DNA of 64,000 nucleotides. Origin: JBBEAM01 sp040882845. GTDB lineage: Bacteria > Pseudomonadota > Alphaproteobacteria > Kiloniellales > DSM-21159. The DNA is taken from positions 248,001-312,000 of the forward strand of contig JBBEAM010000009.1 in NCBI GenBank assembly GCA_040882845.1, written 5' to 3'. How positions within the stretch are numbered: the stretch's first letter is position 1; every line of letters starts with the position of its first letter. Shown here piece by piece: positions 48,801-57,725 of the stretch. The notes under the pieces are model-generated. The model was not told the DNA's origin, made no database searches, and saw nothing but the letters and a program-made list of their open reading frames with translations. The position numbers were made by a program, and so were the translations under genes.

Positions 48801-50618
48801 ATGCGGATCGTCCTCTTCATTCTGAAATGCCTGGTCGGCATTTTCGCCACCCTCGGCCTGATCGTCGTCGGCGCCATCGGGCTGGGCTTCTGGGCTGGCG
48901 AATCGCTGCGCGACGGCTGGTCGGAAAGCCGCGCGGTGCCGGAAGCCGCGGTGCTGCAGCTCGACTTGGCGGGCGGCGTGATCGAAACCCCTTCGGACGA
49001 CCCTTTCGCGCGCCTCGGTTTCGACACCGCGCTGCCGCTGCGCAAGACCGTCGCCGCGCTGGAGGGCGCCGCCGGCGACCAGCGGATCAAGTCGCTCTAC
49101 GCCCATCTCGGCAGCGGCGATATCTCTCTGGCCCAAGCTCAGGAGCTGCGCGCCGCCGTACTGAAATTCAAGGAATCCGGCAAGCCGGCGATCGCCTTCG
49201 CCGAAACCTTCGGCGAGGGCGGAGACGGGACGGTGCACTACTACCTGGCCAGCGCCTTCGACGAGGTCTGGATACAGCCCTCCGGCGAGGTCGCCGTGAC
49301 CGGCTTCTCCCTGGAAACGCCCTATCTGCGCGAGGCGCTCGACGAGCTGGGCGTGCTGCCGCGGCTCGCCCAGCGCGAGGAATACAAGGGCTTCGCCAAC
49401 ACCTTCACCGACCGCGAGATGCCAGAGCCGGTGCGCGAGAACCTCGGTCAGCTCGTCGGATCCTGGCTCACCCAGGTCTCCGCCGAGATTGCCGACAGCC
49501 GGGCGCTGGAGCGCGAAGCGGTGCTCAAGGCCATCGACCGCGCACCCTTCTCTGCTTCCGATGCCAAGACCGAACGGCTGGTCGACGAGCTCGGCTATCA
49601 GGATCAGGTTACGGCGGCGCTCGCCGCCGAGGCCGGGCCCGACGCCGGATTTTACGATCTGCGCGACTATGTCCGCAGCCTGGAGCGGGAGCGGCCGCAG
49701 CCCGAGCAAGGCCCGGCCATCGCCGTGATCACCGGCGAAGGGGCGGTCACCTTGGGGGCCGGCGACGCCAGCGGCTTCGGCGAGACCGTCATGGCCTCCG
49801 GCCGCATCGTCGAAGCCTTTGCCCAGGCCGTGGACGACCCGGAGGTCGAAGCCATCGTCTTCCGCATCGACAGTCCCGGCGGCTCCTACGTCGCTTCCGA
49901 CGCCATCTGGCGCGCGGTGCAGCAGGCCCAGACCGCCGGCAAGCCGGTGATCGTCTCGATGAGCGGCGTCGCCGCCTCGGGCGGCTACTTCGCCGCCATA
50001 CCGGCGGAAAAGATCGTCGCCCTGCCGGCGACGGTGACCGGTTCGATCGGTGTGGTCAGCGGCAAGATGGTGTTCGAAGAGCTGCTGCGGGACATCGGGG
50101 TTACTCTGGAAGGCCCTCAGGCCGGCGCCAATGCGAACTTCTGGAGCGGCAGCGAGGATTTCTCCGAAGCACAGTGGGACCAGCTCCAGGACGGTCTCGA
50201 CCGCATCTACGCCGACTTCACCGGCAAGGTCGCCGCCGGCCGCGGTATGGACATCGACGCCGTTCTGTCCATCGCTGGCGGCCGGGTGTGGACCGGCGAG
50301 GATGCCCGCGCGGTCGGCCTGGTCGACGAACTCGGCGGCTTCCAAACGGCACTCACGCTGGCCCGTGAGGCCGCGGAGCTTGGCGCCGATCAGGAGCTGC
50401 GCCTGATCGACTACCCGGCGGTAGAAGATCCCTTCGAAGCCATGGCCTCGGAGTTCTTCGGCCTGCGCGCCTCGAGCCAGGCGAGCCGCGAACTGCTGCG
50501 CTCCCTCGCCGGATTGGTCCGCATCGCCGCGCCGCTGATCGAGTCCGTGGAGGCGCTGCAGCGCGACCCGCGCGAGTCCGTATTAATGCTGCCCCGCCCC
50601 TACCGGACCGCACACTAG
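48801..50618 (+). CDS. sppA: Signal peptide peptidase SppA, 67K type
   Basis: The 605-residue inner-membrane serine protease clears cleaved signal peptides. A single N-terminal span (ILKCLVGIFATLGLIVVGAI) is followed by tandem S49 domains. The catalytic lysine is K196 in REEYKGFANTF and the catalytic serine S393 in SGVAASGGYFAA, the expected Lys (N-domain)-Ser (C-domain) arrangement. The second domain has VFRIDSPGGSY and VTGSIGVVSGKM. Length fits the long form. The stop overlaps tlyA by four bases in a convergent arrangement. Confidence 0.95.
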   Translation: MRIVLFILKCLVGIFATLGLIVVGAIGLGFWAGESLRDGWSESRAVPEAAVLQLDLAGGVIETPSDDPFARLGFDTALPLRKTVAALEGAAGDQRIKSLYAHLGSGDISLAQAQELRAAVLKFKESGKPAIAFAETFGEGGDGTVHYYLASAFDEVWIQPSGEVAVTGFSLETPYLREALDELGVLPRLAQREEYKGFANTFTDREMPEPVRENLGQLVGSWLTQVSAEIADSRALEREAVLKAIDRAPFSASDAKTERLVDELGYQDQVTAALAAEAGPDAGFYDLRDYVRSLERERPQPEQGPAIAVITGEGAVTLGAGDASGFGETVMASGRIVEAFAQAVDDPEVEAIVFRIDSPGGSYVASDAIWRAVQQAQTAGKPVIVSMSGVAASGGYFAAIPAEKIVALPATVTGSIGVVSGKMVFEELLRDIGVTLEGPQAGANANFWSGSEDFSEAQWDQLQDGLDRIYADFTGKVAAGRGMDIDAVLSIAGGRVWTGEDARAVGLVDELGGFQTALTLAREAAELGADQELRLIDYPAVEDPFEAMASEFFGLRASSQASRELLRSLAGLVRIAAPLIESVEALQRDPRESVLMLPRPYRTAH

Positions 50619-51364
50619 GCGTCCCGAACGCCGCCGAGCAGGAACTCGACGTTGCCCTCGGGGCCGGTGATCGGGCTTTCGACCACGCCAAGTGTGCGCC
50701 AGCCGGGCCGCGCGGCGAGCCAGGCGGAGATGCGCTCGCAGACCTCCCGGTGGAGCTGCGGATCGCGCACCACGCCGCCCTTGCCGACCCGCTCCCTGCC
50801 GACCTCGAACTGCGGCTTGATCAGGGCAACCACGCGGGCGCCAGGGCGTGTCAGCGCCAAACCTGCAGGCAGCACGACCTCCAGACCAATGAAGCTGGCA
50901 TCGCAGACCACCAGGTCGATGGCCTCGGGAACCTGCTCAACCGTCAAGTGCCGGGCGTTGGTTTTTTCCAGCACCGCAACCCGCGCGTCCTGGCGCAGCT
51001 TCCAGGCGAGCTGGCCGTGGCCGACATCGACGGCATAGACCCTGGCCGCGTCCTGGGTGAGCAGGACGTCGGTGAAGCCGCCGGTCGAGGCGCCGATATC
51101 CAGGCAGACCAGGCCGGCGGGATCGATGGCGAAAGCCTCCAGGCCCTTCTCCAGCTTGAGGCCGCCGCGCGAAACCCAGGGATGCTCCTGACCGCGCACC
51201 TCCAGCGGCTGCGCCTCGGTCACCGCTTGTCCGGGCTTGTCGATGCGCTTCTCGGCGCTGAACACCAGTCCGGCCATGATCAGGGCCTGGGCCTTACTGC
51301 GGCTCTCCACCAGGCCACGCTCGACTAGAGCCTGATCGGCTCGCTGTTTCTTGGCCGCCGCCAT
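50615..51364 (-). CDS. tlyA: TlyA family RNA 2'-O-methyltransferase
   Basis: The 249-residue protein couples an N-terminal S4 RNA-binding domain (KQRADQALVERGLVESRSKA, up to ~65) to an FtsJ-like methyltransferase (VCLDIGASTGGFTDVLL at ~88, VVCDASFIGLEVVLP, ALIKPQFEVGRE and VRDPQLHREV). TlyA methylates 16S/23S rRNA ribose in some bacteria and is also called a haemolysin by old annotation. It follows the MATE and dxs genes on minus in the common alphaproteobacterial order near dxs. Start ATG at 51364. Confidence 0.93.
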   Translation of the reverse strand: MAAAKKQRADQALVERGLVESRSKAQALIMAGLVFSAEKRIDKPGQAVTEAQPLEVRGQEHPWVSRGGLKLEKGLEAFAIDPAGLVCLDIGASTGGFTDVLLTQDAARVYAVDVGHGQLAWKLRQDARVAVLEKTNARHLTVEQVPEAIDLVVCDASFIGLEVVLPAGLALTRPGARVVALIKPQFEVGRERVGKGGVVRDPQLHREVCERISAWLAARPGWRTLGVVESPITGPEGNVEFLLGGVRDA

Positions 51365-51374
51365 CCTGTCTATC

Positions 51375-52784
51375 TCAAGTCCGGTGGGTGAGACCGATGC
51401 GCTCGCGCAACGCGAAGCGCAAGATTAGCATAGCCGCCGTCACCATCAGGCCCACCGCCAGGCCGATCCACACTCCGGTTCCACCGAGATCGGTCCGGAA
51501 ACCGAGCCACAGAGCGACCGGCACACCGATGCCCCAGTAGCCGAACGCGGCGAGCAGCATCGGCTTCCGCGTATCTTTGAGGCCGCGCAGACTGCAGGAA
51601 GCGATCACCTGCCCGGAATCCGCGAGTTGAAAGATTGCCGCGATGGCGAGGTAGATCACCGCGTAGTCCAGCACGGCCCGATTCTCCGCCAGATCGAGAT
51701 CCAGAAAGAAGTCGACCAGGGTCACCGGGAAAAACCAGAAGGCGATCACGGTCAGCACGACACAGACCATGCCCAGCGCCATGGCGCTCCAACCTGCATA
51801 GCCGATCGTCGCCCATTGCCTTCGGCCATCGGCCAGGCCGACCCGGATGGTGGCCGCCTGACCCAAGCCAAGCGGCAGCATGAAGGCGACGGCGACACAC
51901 TGCAGGGAGATGGTGTGGGCCGCCAGTTCGATGGTGCCGATCCGGCCCATCATCTGCGCGGCGGCGGCGAACATGCCGGCCTCCATCAAGATCGTCGCGC
52001 CGATCGGTGTGCCGATGAAGAAGATTTCCCGGTAGAGCGGCCAATCGGGCCTCCAGAGCCGGATCATAAGGGCGTAGCGCTTCAGCCTGCGGTGGGTCAG
52101 CGTATAGAACAGCAGACCGGCAAACATGAAGCAGGCGACGAGGGCGCTGGCAATTCCGGCGCCGACCAGTTCCAGGCGCGGAAACCCGAAGTTACCGAAC
52201 ATCAGGGCATAGTTGCAGAGCGCGTTGAGGCCGAGCGCAAGCAGCGAGACCACCAGGATGATCCGGCCTTTGTCCATCGCCGAGAGGAAGGAGCGCATGA
52301 CGACGAACCACAGGCTGGGCACAAAACCGAATAGCATTGCCTGGATGTAGCTGCCGGCCAGCGCCGCGTTCCCGGGCAGCTGTCCAAGGCTGAGCAGGAT
52401 CGCTTCCATCTGCCACAAGGCGAGAGATAGGGGGAGGCCGATGGTCAGGGCGACCCAGAATCCCTGGCGCACGGACCGCCGGACCTGCCGCGGCTGCTTG
52501 GAGCCCCGAGCATAGGCGACGAGCGGCGCAACGGCGCTGCAGATGCCCATGGCAAAGAGCCAGGATGCAAAGAAAATGCTGCTGCCCAGGGCGGCGGCGG
52601 CCAGTTCCTGCGGACCCAGCCAGCCGATCATCACGATGTCGATCGTCTGAATCCCGACCTGGGCGAGCTGCGCGCCGATCAGCGGCAGCGCAAGCGCCAA
52701 GGTCGCCTTGGCCTCGATGAGCCAAGGTTTCGCCCCCGGCGGCGGCAAGGTCGCCGGATAAGAGCTTGCATGCGGCTGTGGCAT
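51375..52784 (-). CDS. MATE family efflux transporter
   Basis: The 469-residue membrane protein has about twelve spans in two repeats (IEAKATLALALPLIGAQLAQVG, then GIQTIDIVMIGWLGPQELAAAALG, and the second half beginning near residue 240 with PLYREIFFIGTPIGATILMEAG). These match the NorM-type family that exports organic cations or antibiotics with Na+ or H+. Residues ending GLTHRT. It lies ten bases upstream of tlyA and 81 downstream of dxs in transcription order, so an insertion between the usual dxs-tlyA neighbours is possible. Confidence 0.92.
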   Translation of the reverse strand: MPQPHASSYPATLPPPGAKPWLIEAKATLALALPLIGAQLAQVGIQTIDIVMIGWLGPQELAAAALGSSIFFASWLFAMGICSAVAPLVAYARGSKQPRQVRRSVRQGFWVALTIGLPLSLALWQMEAILLSLGQLPGNAALAGSYIQAMLFGFVPSLWFVVMRSFLSAMDKGRIILVVSLLALGLNALCNYALMFGNFGFPRLELVGAGIASALVACFMFAGLLFYTLTHRRLKRYALMIRLWRPDWPLYREIFFIGTPIGATILMEAGMFAAAAQMMGRIGTIELAAHTISLQCVAVAFMLPLGLGQAATIRVGLADGRRQWATIGYAGWSAMALGMVCVVLTVIAFWFFPVTLVDFFLDLDLAENRAVLDYAVIYLAIAAIFQLADSGQVIASCSLRGLKDTRKPMLLAAFGYWGIGVPVALWLGFRTDLGGTGVWIGLAVGLMVTAAMLILRFALRERIGLTHRT

Positions 52785-52865
52785 AGCCGCCGAACTATGC
52801 CGATTTTGAACAGGGCCCGATAGAGCGGGCCGCTGCAGATCAGCTATGCGGCGGCAGGGCTGCGC

Positions 52866-54791
52866 TCAGGCGCGCGCCGGCGCGATCTCGGTATCGTTCC
52901 GGCCCAGCGCCTGCAGCGCGGCGAGCGAGATGCTCGGCGCGGTCAGTCCGGCCAGCTCCCATTGCTTCTCCGGCTTGTCGTGATCGATGAAGACATCCGG
53001 CAGACAGAGCGGGCGGAACTTGACGCCGCTGTCCAGCAGCCCCTCGCGTGCCAGGAAATGCATGATCTGGCTGGCGAAGCCGCCGATGGCGCCTTCCTCC
53101 AGGGTGATCATCACCTCATGCTCGCTGGCCAGGCGGCGCACCAGCTCCTCGTCGAAGGGCTTGGCGAAACGGGCGTCGGCGACGGTGGTCGACAGCCCGC
53201 GTGCCGCTAGGTCGTCGGCCGCGGCCAAGGCTTCCTGAAGCCGTGTGCCATAGGACAGGATCGCGATCGTGCTGCCCTCGCGCAGCACCCGGCCCTTGCC
53301 GAGCTCGAGCGGCGTGCCGCGCTGCGGCCGCTCGAGACCGATGCCTTCGCCGCGCGGATAGCGCAGCGCCGAGGGGCGGTCGTCGATCTGCGCCTGGGTC
53401 GCCACCATGTGCATCAGCTCGACCTCGTCGGCCGCCGCCATCAGCACGAAGCCCGGCAGGCAGCCGAGATAGGTGATGTCGTAGGAACCCTGATGGGTGA
53501 CTCCGTCGGCGCCGACCATGCCGGCGCGGTCGATGGCGAAGCGCACCGGGAGGCTCTGGATGGCGATGTCGTGAACCACCTGATCGTAGGCGCGCTGCAG
53601 GAAGGTCGAGTAGATCGCGGCGAAGGGCTTGAACCCCTCGCAGGCCAGACCGCCGCAGAAGGTCACGGCGTGCTGCTCGGCGATGCCGACGTCGAAAGTG
53701 CGGTCCGGAAAGGCTTCCTGGAACTTGTTCAGGCCGGTGCCCGAGGGCATGGCGGCGGTGACCGCGACGATCTTGTCGTCGTGCCTGGCTTCCTCGATCA
53801 GGGCATCGGCGAAAACCGAGGTATAGGCCGGCGCCTTGGGCGCGGGCTTGGCCTGCTTGCCGGTGACGACATCGAACTTGGCAACGCCGTGATACTTGTC
53901 GGCGGCCTGCTCGGCCGGTTCGTAGCCCTTGCCCTTCTGGGTCACCGCATGGATCAGGATCGGCCCGTCCCAGGTAGTGTCGCGGGCGTTCTTCAGTACC
54001 GGCAGCAGGTGATCCAGGTTATGCCCGTCGATCGGCCCGATGTAGAAGAAGCCCAGTTCCTCGAACAAGGTGCCGCCAGTCAGCATGCCGCGGGCGAACT
54101 CCTCGGCGCGCTGCGCGGCCATCTTGAAGGGCCGCGGGAACCTGCCGGAGATCTCCTTACCCAGGTGGCGCAGCGACTGATAGGACTTGGAGGAGAGCAA
54201 CCGCGAGAGGTAGGCGCTCATCGCGCCAACCGGCGGGGCGATCGACATATCGTTGTCGTTCAGCACCACGATCAGGCGGCTGTCCTTGGATCCGGCGTTG
54301 TTCATCGCCTCGTAGGCCATGCCGGCGGACATCGCGCCGTCGCCGATCACCGCGATGACGTTGTTCCTGCCGCCCGCCAGATCGCGCCCAACGGCGTAGC
54401 CGAGACCCGAAGAGATCGAGGTCGAGGAGTGCGCCGCGCCGAAGGGGTCGTAGGGGCTTTCCTTGCGGCTGGTGAAACCGGACAGCCCGCCGCCCTGGCG
54501 CAGAGTACGAATCTGATCCCGCCGTCCGGTCAGGATCTTGTGCGGATAGCACTGGTGTCCGACGTCCCAAATCAGCTTGTCGTCGGGGGTCTCGAAGACA
54601 TAGTGCAGGGCGACGGTCAGCTCGACCACGCCAAGTCCGGCGCCGAGATGGCCGCCGGTCAGGGACACCGCATCGATCAGCTCCGCACGCAGTTCTGCGG
54701 CCAGCTGGCGCAGCTCGCTTTCCGGCAGGCCGCGCAGATCCGCCGGGAACTTCACCCGGTCCAGCAGCGGCGTCTTACTGTTTTTGTCCAA
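52866..54791 (-). CDS. dxs: 1-deoxy-D-xylulose-5-phosphate synthase
   Basis: The 641-residue TPP enzyme makes DXP, first step of the MEP isoprenoid pathway. It has HLGAGLGVVELTVALHYVF, the TPP-binding GDGAMSAGMAYEAMNNAG, FFYIGPIDGHN, and in the second half FDVGIAEQHAVTFCGGLA and DRAGMVGADGVTHQG. A TTG at 54791, after GGAAGGGG with seven-base spacing, is preferred and gives the normal length. A TTG at 54812 is also in frame but precedes that Shine-Dalgarno. ispA lies upstream in the same direction with a 54-base gap, the usual isoprenoid pairing. Confidence 0.95.
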   Translation of the reverse strand: MDKNSKTPLLDRVKFPADLRGLPESELRQLAAELRAELIDAVSLTGGHLGAGLGVVELTVALHYVFETPDDKLIWDVGHQCYPHKILTGRRDQIRTLRQGGGLSGFTSRKESPYDPFGAAHSSTSISSGLGYAVGRDLAGGRNNVIAVIGDGAMSAGMAYEAMNNAGSKDSRLIVVLNDNDMSIAPPVGAMSAYLSRLLSSKSYQSLRHLGKEISGRFPRPFKMAAQRAEEFARGMLTGGTLFEELGFFYIGPIDGHNLDHLLPVLKNARDTTWDGPILIHAVTQKGKGYEPAEQAADKYHGVAKFDVVTGKQAKPAPKAPAYTSVFADALIEEARHDDKIVAVTAAMPSGTGLNKFQEAFPDRTFDVGIAEQHAVTFCGGLACEGFKPFAAIYSTFLQRAYDQVVHDIAIQSLPVRFAIDRAGMVGADGVTHQGSYDITYLGCLPGFVLMAAADEVELMHMVATQAQIDDRPSALRYPRGEGIGLERPQRGTPLELGKGRVLREGSTIAILSYGTRLQEALAAADDLAARGLSTTVADARFAKPFDEELVRRLASEHEVMITLEEGAIGGFASQIMHFLAREGLLDSGVKFRPLCLPDVFIDHDKPEKQWELAGLTAPSISLAALQALGRNDTEIAPARA

Positions 54792-54845
54792 GAAACTGCC
54801 CCTTCCAACCAAACACAGCGCCTTCCCGAGCCCGATCCGATTGCC

Positions 54846-55733
54846 CTAGGAGCGGCGCTGCAGCACAAAGCGAGCGGTGTTACCTAGAGAATCTGCCTTT
54901 TCCCCGAAGATTTCAAGGCAGCGCAGGCTCGCGGCCACTTCTTCCTCGGCCCGCTCGCGGGCTTTCTCCGCTCCCAACAGCCCGACGAAGGTGGCTTTTT
55001 TATGAGCTTCGTCCTGGCCGACCGGCTTGCCCAGGTCGCCGGCGTCGCCCTCGGCGTCCAGCAGGTCGTCGACGATCTGGAAGGCGCGCCCGAGATGCCT
55101 GGCGTAGCCGGCCAAGGCCTCGCGCGCCTCGGCTCCGGCGCCGCCGAGAATTGCGCCGGCGGCGCAGGCGAAGGAAATCAGGGCGCCGGTCTTCATCCCC
55201 TGCAGCTCGGTAATTCCCGAAAGGTCCAGTTCGCCACGTTCCGGGGCGATATCGATGGCCTGCCCGCCGACCATGCCGCGGGTCCCCGCCGCCTCAGCCA
55301 GTCCGGCCATCAGTTCCCCGCGCAAAGCCGGGTCCTGCGCCGTCGCGGGATCGGCCAGCACGCCGAAGGCATCGGTCAGCAGGGCGTCGCCGGCCAGGAT
55401 CGCGATGGCCTCGCCATAGACCTTGTGCACCGAGGGCTGGCCCCGGCGCAGCGGCGAGTCGTCCATCGCCGGAAGATCGTCGTGGATCAGGCTGTAGCAG
55501 TGCACCATTTCCAGCGCTGCAGCGGCGCGCAGCACGGCGCGCTCCGGCGCATCGAAGAGCGCGCCGCTGGCGCGCAGCAGGTGGGGCCGTAGCCGCTTGC
55601 CGCCGCCCAGGGCCGCGTAGCGCATCGCCTCGACCACACGGCCGCGCGGTCCCACGGCCGGCGGCAGCAGGGCTTCGAGCACCGGCTCGAGAGCCGCCGC
55701 GGTGCGGGCCAGATCCTGCGCGAAATCGCTCAT
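54846..55733 (-). CDS. ispA: Farnesyl/geranyl diphosphate synthase (polyprenyl synthetase)
   Basis: The 295-residue short-chain prenyltransferase shows the first aspartate-rich motif SLIHDDLPAMDDSPLRRG, with helix region GGKRLRPHLLRASG before it. The second aspartate motif is QIVDDLLDAEGD followed by GKPVGQDEAHKKATF. The spacing DDLPAMDD (two-residue insert) and small residues before the motif fit a C15 product. Between xseB upstream and dxs downstream on minus, it belongs to the standard xseB-ispA-dxs cluster. Confidence 0.95.
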   Translation of the reverse strand: MSDFAQDLARTAAALEPVLEALLPPAVGPRGRVVEAMRYAALGGGKRLRPHLLRASGALFDAPERAVLRAAAALEMVHCYSLIHDDLPAMDDSPLRRGQPSVHKVYGEAIAILAGDALLTDAFGVLADPATAQDPALRGELMAGLAEAAGTRGMVGGQAIDIAPERGELDLSGITELQGMKTGALISFACAAGAILGGAGAEAREALAGYARHLGRAFQIVDDLLDAEGDAGDLGKPVGQDEAHKKATFVGLLGAEKARERAEEEVAASLRCLEIFGEKADSLGNTARFVLQRRS

Positions 55734-55770
55734 GCCAATGCTGCCGGGAGGGAAATGGCCAGACCGCCGG

Positions 55771-56025
55771 TCACGACTCGGGGTCGAAAGGCTCGGTCTT
55801 CGGCGTCCCCTCGCCGCTGAAGGTGATCTTTTCGATCTTCGCCTGGGCCTCCTGCAGCTTGGCCTCGCAGTGGGCCTTCAACTGCGAGCCGCGCTCGTAG
55901 GACTTGATCGCGTCGTCGAGCTTGCCCTCGCCGCTTTCCAGCTTGGCGACCAGGGCCTTGAGCTCCTCCAGGGCCTCTTCGAAGCTCATCTTCTGAACCT
56001 CGGCGGGAATCTTGTTTTCTGCCAT
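55771..56025 (-). CDS. xseB: Exodeoxyribonuclease VII small subunit
   Basis: This 84-residue protein has the XseB helix pair: MSFEEALEELKALVAKLESG, then EGKLDDAIKSYERGSQLKAHCEAKL and EAQAKIEKI. It binds XseA to form the single-strand DNA exonuclease used in repair. It precedes ispA and dxs by short gaps, the common alphaproteobacterial operon order. The deacetylase gene is upstream (26 bases). Confidence 0.95.
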   Translation of the reverse strand: MAENKIPAEVQKMSFEEALEELKALVAKLESGEGKLDDAIKSYERGSQLKAHCEAKLQEAQAKIEKITFSGEGTPKTEPFDPES

Positions 56026-56051
56026 GTGGCGTCTCCTTGGAAGCTCCGGTC

Positions 56052-56981
56052 CTAGGCGTTCATCAGGGCGCGGACATGCACCGCCGTGCAGCGGCCCAGG
56101 GCATGGATATCGTAGCCGCCCTCCAGGGTCGAGATCAGACGTCCGCCACAGGCGCTTTCGGCGATATGCAGCAGCTCGCTGGTCGCCCAGGCGTAATCGT
56201 CCTCGTGGAAGCGCAGCGAGGCCAGCGGATCCTCCTCGTGGGCGTCGAAACCGGCCGACACCAGGATCAGCTCCGGCTGGAAATTGGCGAGCTTGGGGAA
56301 GACGCCTTCGCTCATGGCGCGGCGGAATTCCTTGGAACCGGCCATCGGCGGCAGCGGCAGGTTGATGATGTTGCCGGCGGCGCCGCGCTCCTCGGGCCGG
56401 CCGGTCCCAGGATAGAGCGGCGACTGGTGGGTCGAGGCGAACAGCAGGTCGGGATCGTTCCAGAAGGCCGCCTGGGTGCCGTTGCCATGGTGGACGTCGA
56501 AGTCGACCACGGCGATCCGCGACAGGCGGTGGGCGTGGCGCGCATGCAGCGCGCCGATCGCGACGTTGTTGAACAGGCAGAAGCCCATCGCCGTGTCCGG
56601 CTCGGCATGATGACCCGGCGGGCGCACGGCACAGAAGGCGTTGTCCCCCTCCCCGGCGATTACCGCATCGACTGCGGCGCAGAGCGCGCCGGCGGCGCGC
56701 CGCCCCCCCCCCCCGGAACCCGGCGACAGCGTGGTATCGCCGTCGAGGTTGGCGTAGCCGCTGGCGGGCACTGCCGCCAGCACCCGCTCCACGTAATCCT
56801 CGGGATGCACCAGGGCAAGCTGCGCGCGGCTCGCCTCCGGCGCCTCGCGGCGCAGCAGCTCGTCGAATTCCTTGGCGTCGAGCGCCGCCAGCACAGCTTT
56901 CAGCCGCGACGGATTCTCCGGGTGCATCCGGCCGGTGTCGTGGTTGAAGCAGTCTTCGTGGGTGTAAAGCAGCGTCGTCAT
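56052..56981 (-). CDS. Histone deacetylase family protein with poly-glycine tract
   Basis: The 309-residue zinc amidohydrolase has all catalytic features: FCAVRPPGHHAEPDTAMGFC (His pair), VVDFDVHHGNGTQAAF (Zn Asp and His), and SAGFDAHEEDPLASL (second Zn Asp). Bacterial members deacetylate polyamines, acetoin-related proteins or unknown acyl-amides. Residues 90-93 are four glycines encoded by a 12-base G run (C run on the plus strand, 56703-56714), where homologues normally have a Trp-Glu-Ala-Ala-like helix start. The reading frame is intact. It is first in a minus-strand set before xseB, ispA and dxs. Confidence 0.9.
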   Translation of the reverse strand: MTTLLYTHEDCFNHDTGRMHPENPSRLKAVLAALDAKEFDELLRREAPEASRAQLALVHPEDYVERVLAAVPASGYANLDGDTTLSPGSGGGGRRAAGALCAAVDAVIAGEGDNAFCAVRPPGHHAEPDTAMGFCLFNNVAIGALHARHAHRLSRIAVVDFDVHHGNGTQAAFWNDPDLLFASTHQSPLYPGTGRPEERGAAGNIINLPLPPMAGSKEFRRAMSEGVFPKLANFQPELILVSAGFDAHEEDPLASLRFHEDDYAWATSELLHIAESACGGRLISTLEGGYDIHALGRCTAVHVRALMNA

Positions 56982-57033
56982 GGGGCCCTAGTGATAGTCG
57001 CGGCGGCTTGGGAAGGCCACAGGCTTTGTCGCC

Positions 57034-57261
57034 TCAGACCTTCTTCAGGGTGAAGCGATAGACACCCTCAGCTTCCTCCAGATCGATCAGCTCATGGCCC
57101 GTGGTCTCGCAGAAGTTCTTGAAATCCTCGGGCGCACTGGGGTCTGTCGCCTCGACGATCAGGACCGCCCCCGGGTCCATGGCCTTGATCGCCTTGCCCG
57201 CCTTGAGCACCGGCAGGGGGCACTTCAAGCCCTTGGCGTCGAGCAGCTGGTCGTCGCTCAT
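57034..57261 (-). CDS. TusA/SirA-like sulfur carrier protein
   Basis: The 75-residue two-layer protein has the sulfur-accepting Cys14 in DAKGLKCPLPVLKAGKAI, followed by GAVLIVEATDPSAPEDF and an FCETTGHEL segment near the end. TusA-like proteins relay persulfide sulfur for tRNA thiolation or sulfur oxidation. Its ATG overlaps the DUF423 stop as ATGA, so both are likely co-translated. The stop is 52 bases from the deacetylase start, in the same orientation. Confidence 0.93.
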   Translation of the reverse strand: MSDDQLLDAKGLKCPLPVLKAGKAIKAMDPGAVLIVEATDPSAPEDFKNFCETTGHELIDLEEAEGVYRFTLKKV

Positions 57262-57644
57262 TGCTTCGTCCTTTCGTCCCGATAGGTCACGGCATAGCCG
57301 ATCAACGCGGCCCAGCCAAGCAGCAGCAGCAGCAGGCCGCCGACCGGCACCATGGCGCCGAGATCGGAAAGGCTGGTGAAGGCCATGACATAGAGCAGTC
57401 CGCTGAACACGAGGGTGCCGATCAGGAACGCCCAGGCCGCGACCCGGCTCCAGAGGTTGGCGCGCGGCAGCAGCCCGACGGCGAGCAGGGCGAGCGCGTG
57501 CAGCCCGTGGTAGCGCAGGCCGGTATCGATCCAGCCCCGCGCCTGGGGCGCCATGTCCTGCGGCAGACCGTGCGCCGCATAGGCGCCCAGCGCCACCGCC
57601 AGGAACCCGGCGAGAGCGCCGGCGACGATGCAAAAGCGGTTCAA
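57258..57644 (-). CDS. DUF423 family membrane protein
   Basis: The 128-residue protein has four hydrophobic segments and DUF423 motifs: VALGAYAAHGL near 22, GLRYHGLHALALLAVG near 47, VFSGLLYVMAF and a final GWAALIGYAV. It is an inner-membrane protein of unknown role. A TTG at 57644 with GGGAGAAG upstream is the best start; it gives MNRFCIVAGALAGF and family length. It overlaps tusA by four bases and is divergent from the enoyl-CoA hydratase gene. Confidence 0.87.
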   Translation of the reverse strand: MNRFCIVAGALAGFLAVALGAYAAHGLPQDMAPQARGWIDTGLRYHGLHALALLAVGLLPRANLWSRVAAWAFLIGTLVFSGLLYVMAFTSLSDLGAMVPVGGLLLLLLGWAALIGYAVTYRDERTKQ

Positions 57645-57725
57645 GACGGCTTCTCCCTTCCTGCGATCCTGGCCCTGCTGTACATCTGGGATGCGGCGGC
57701 GGGCAAAGCAAATCGGGAGACAAGC

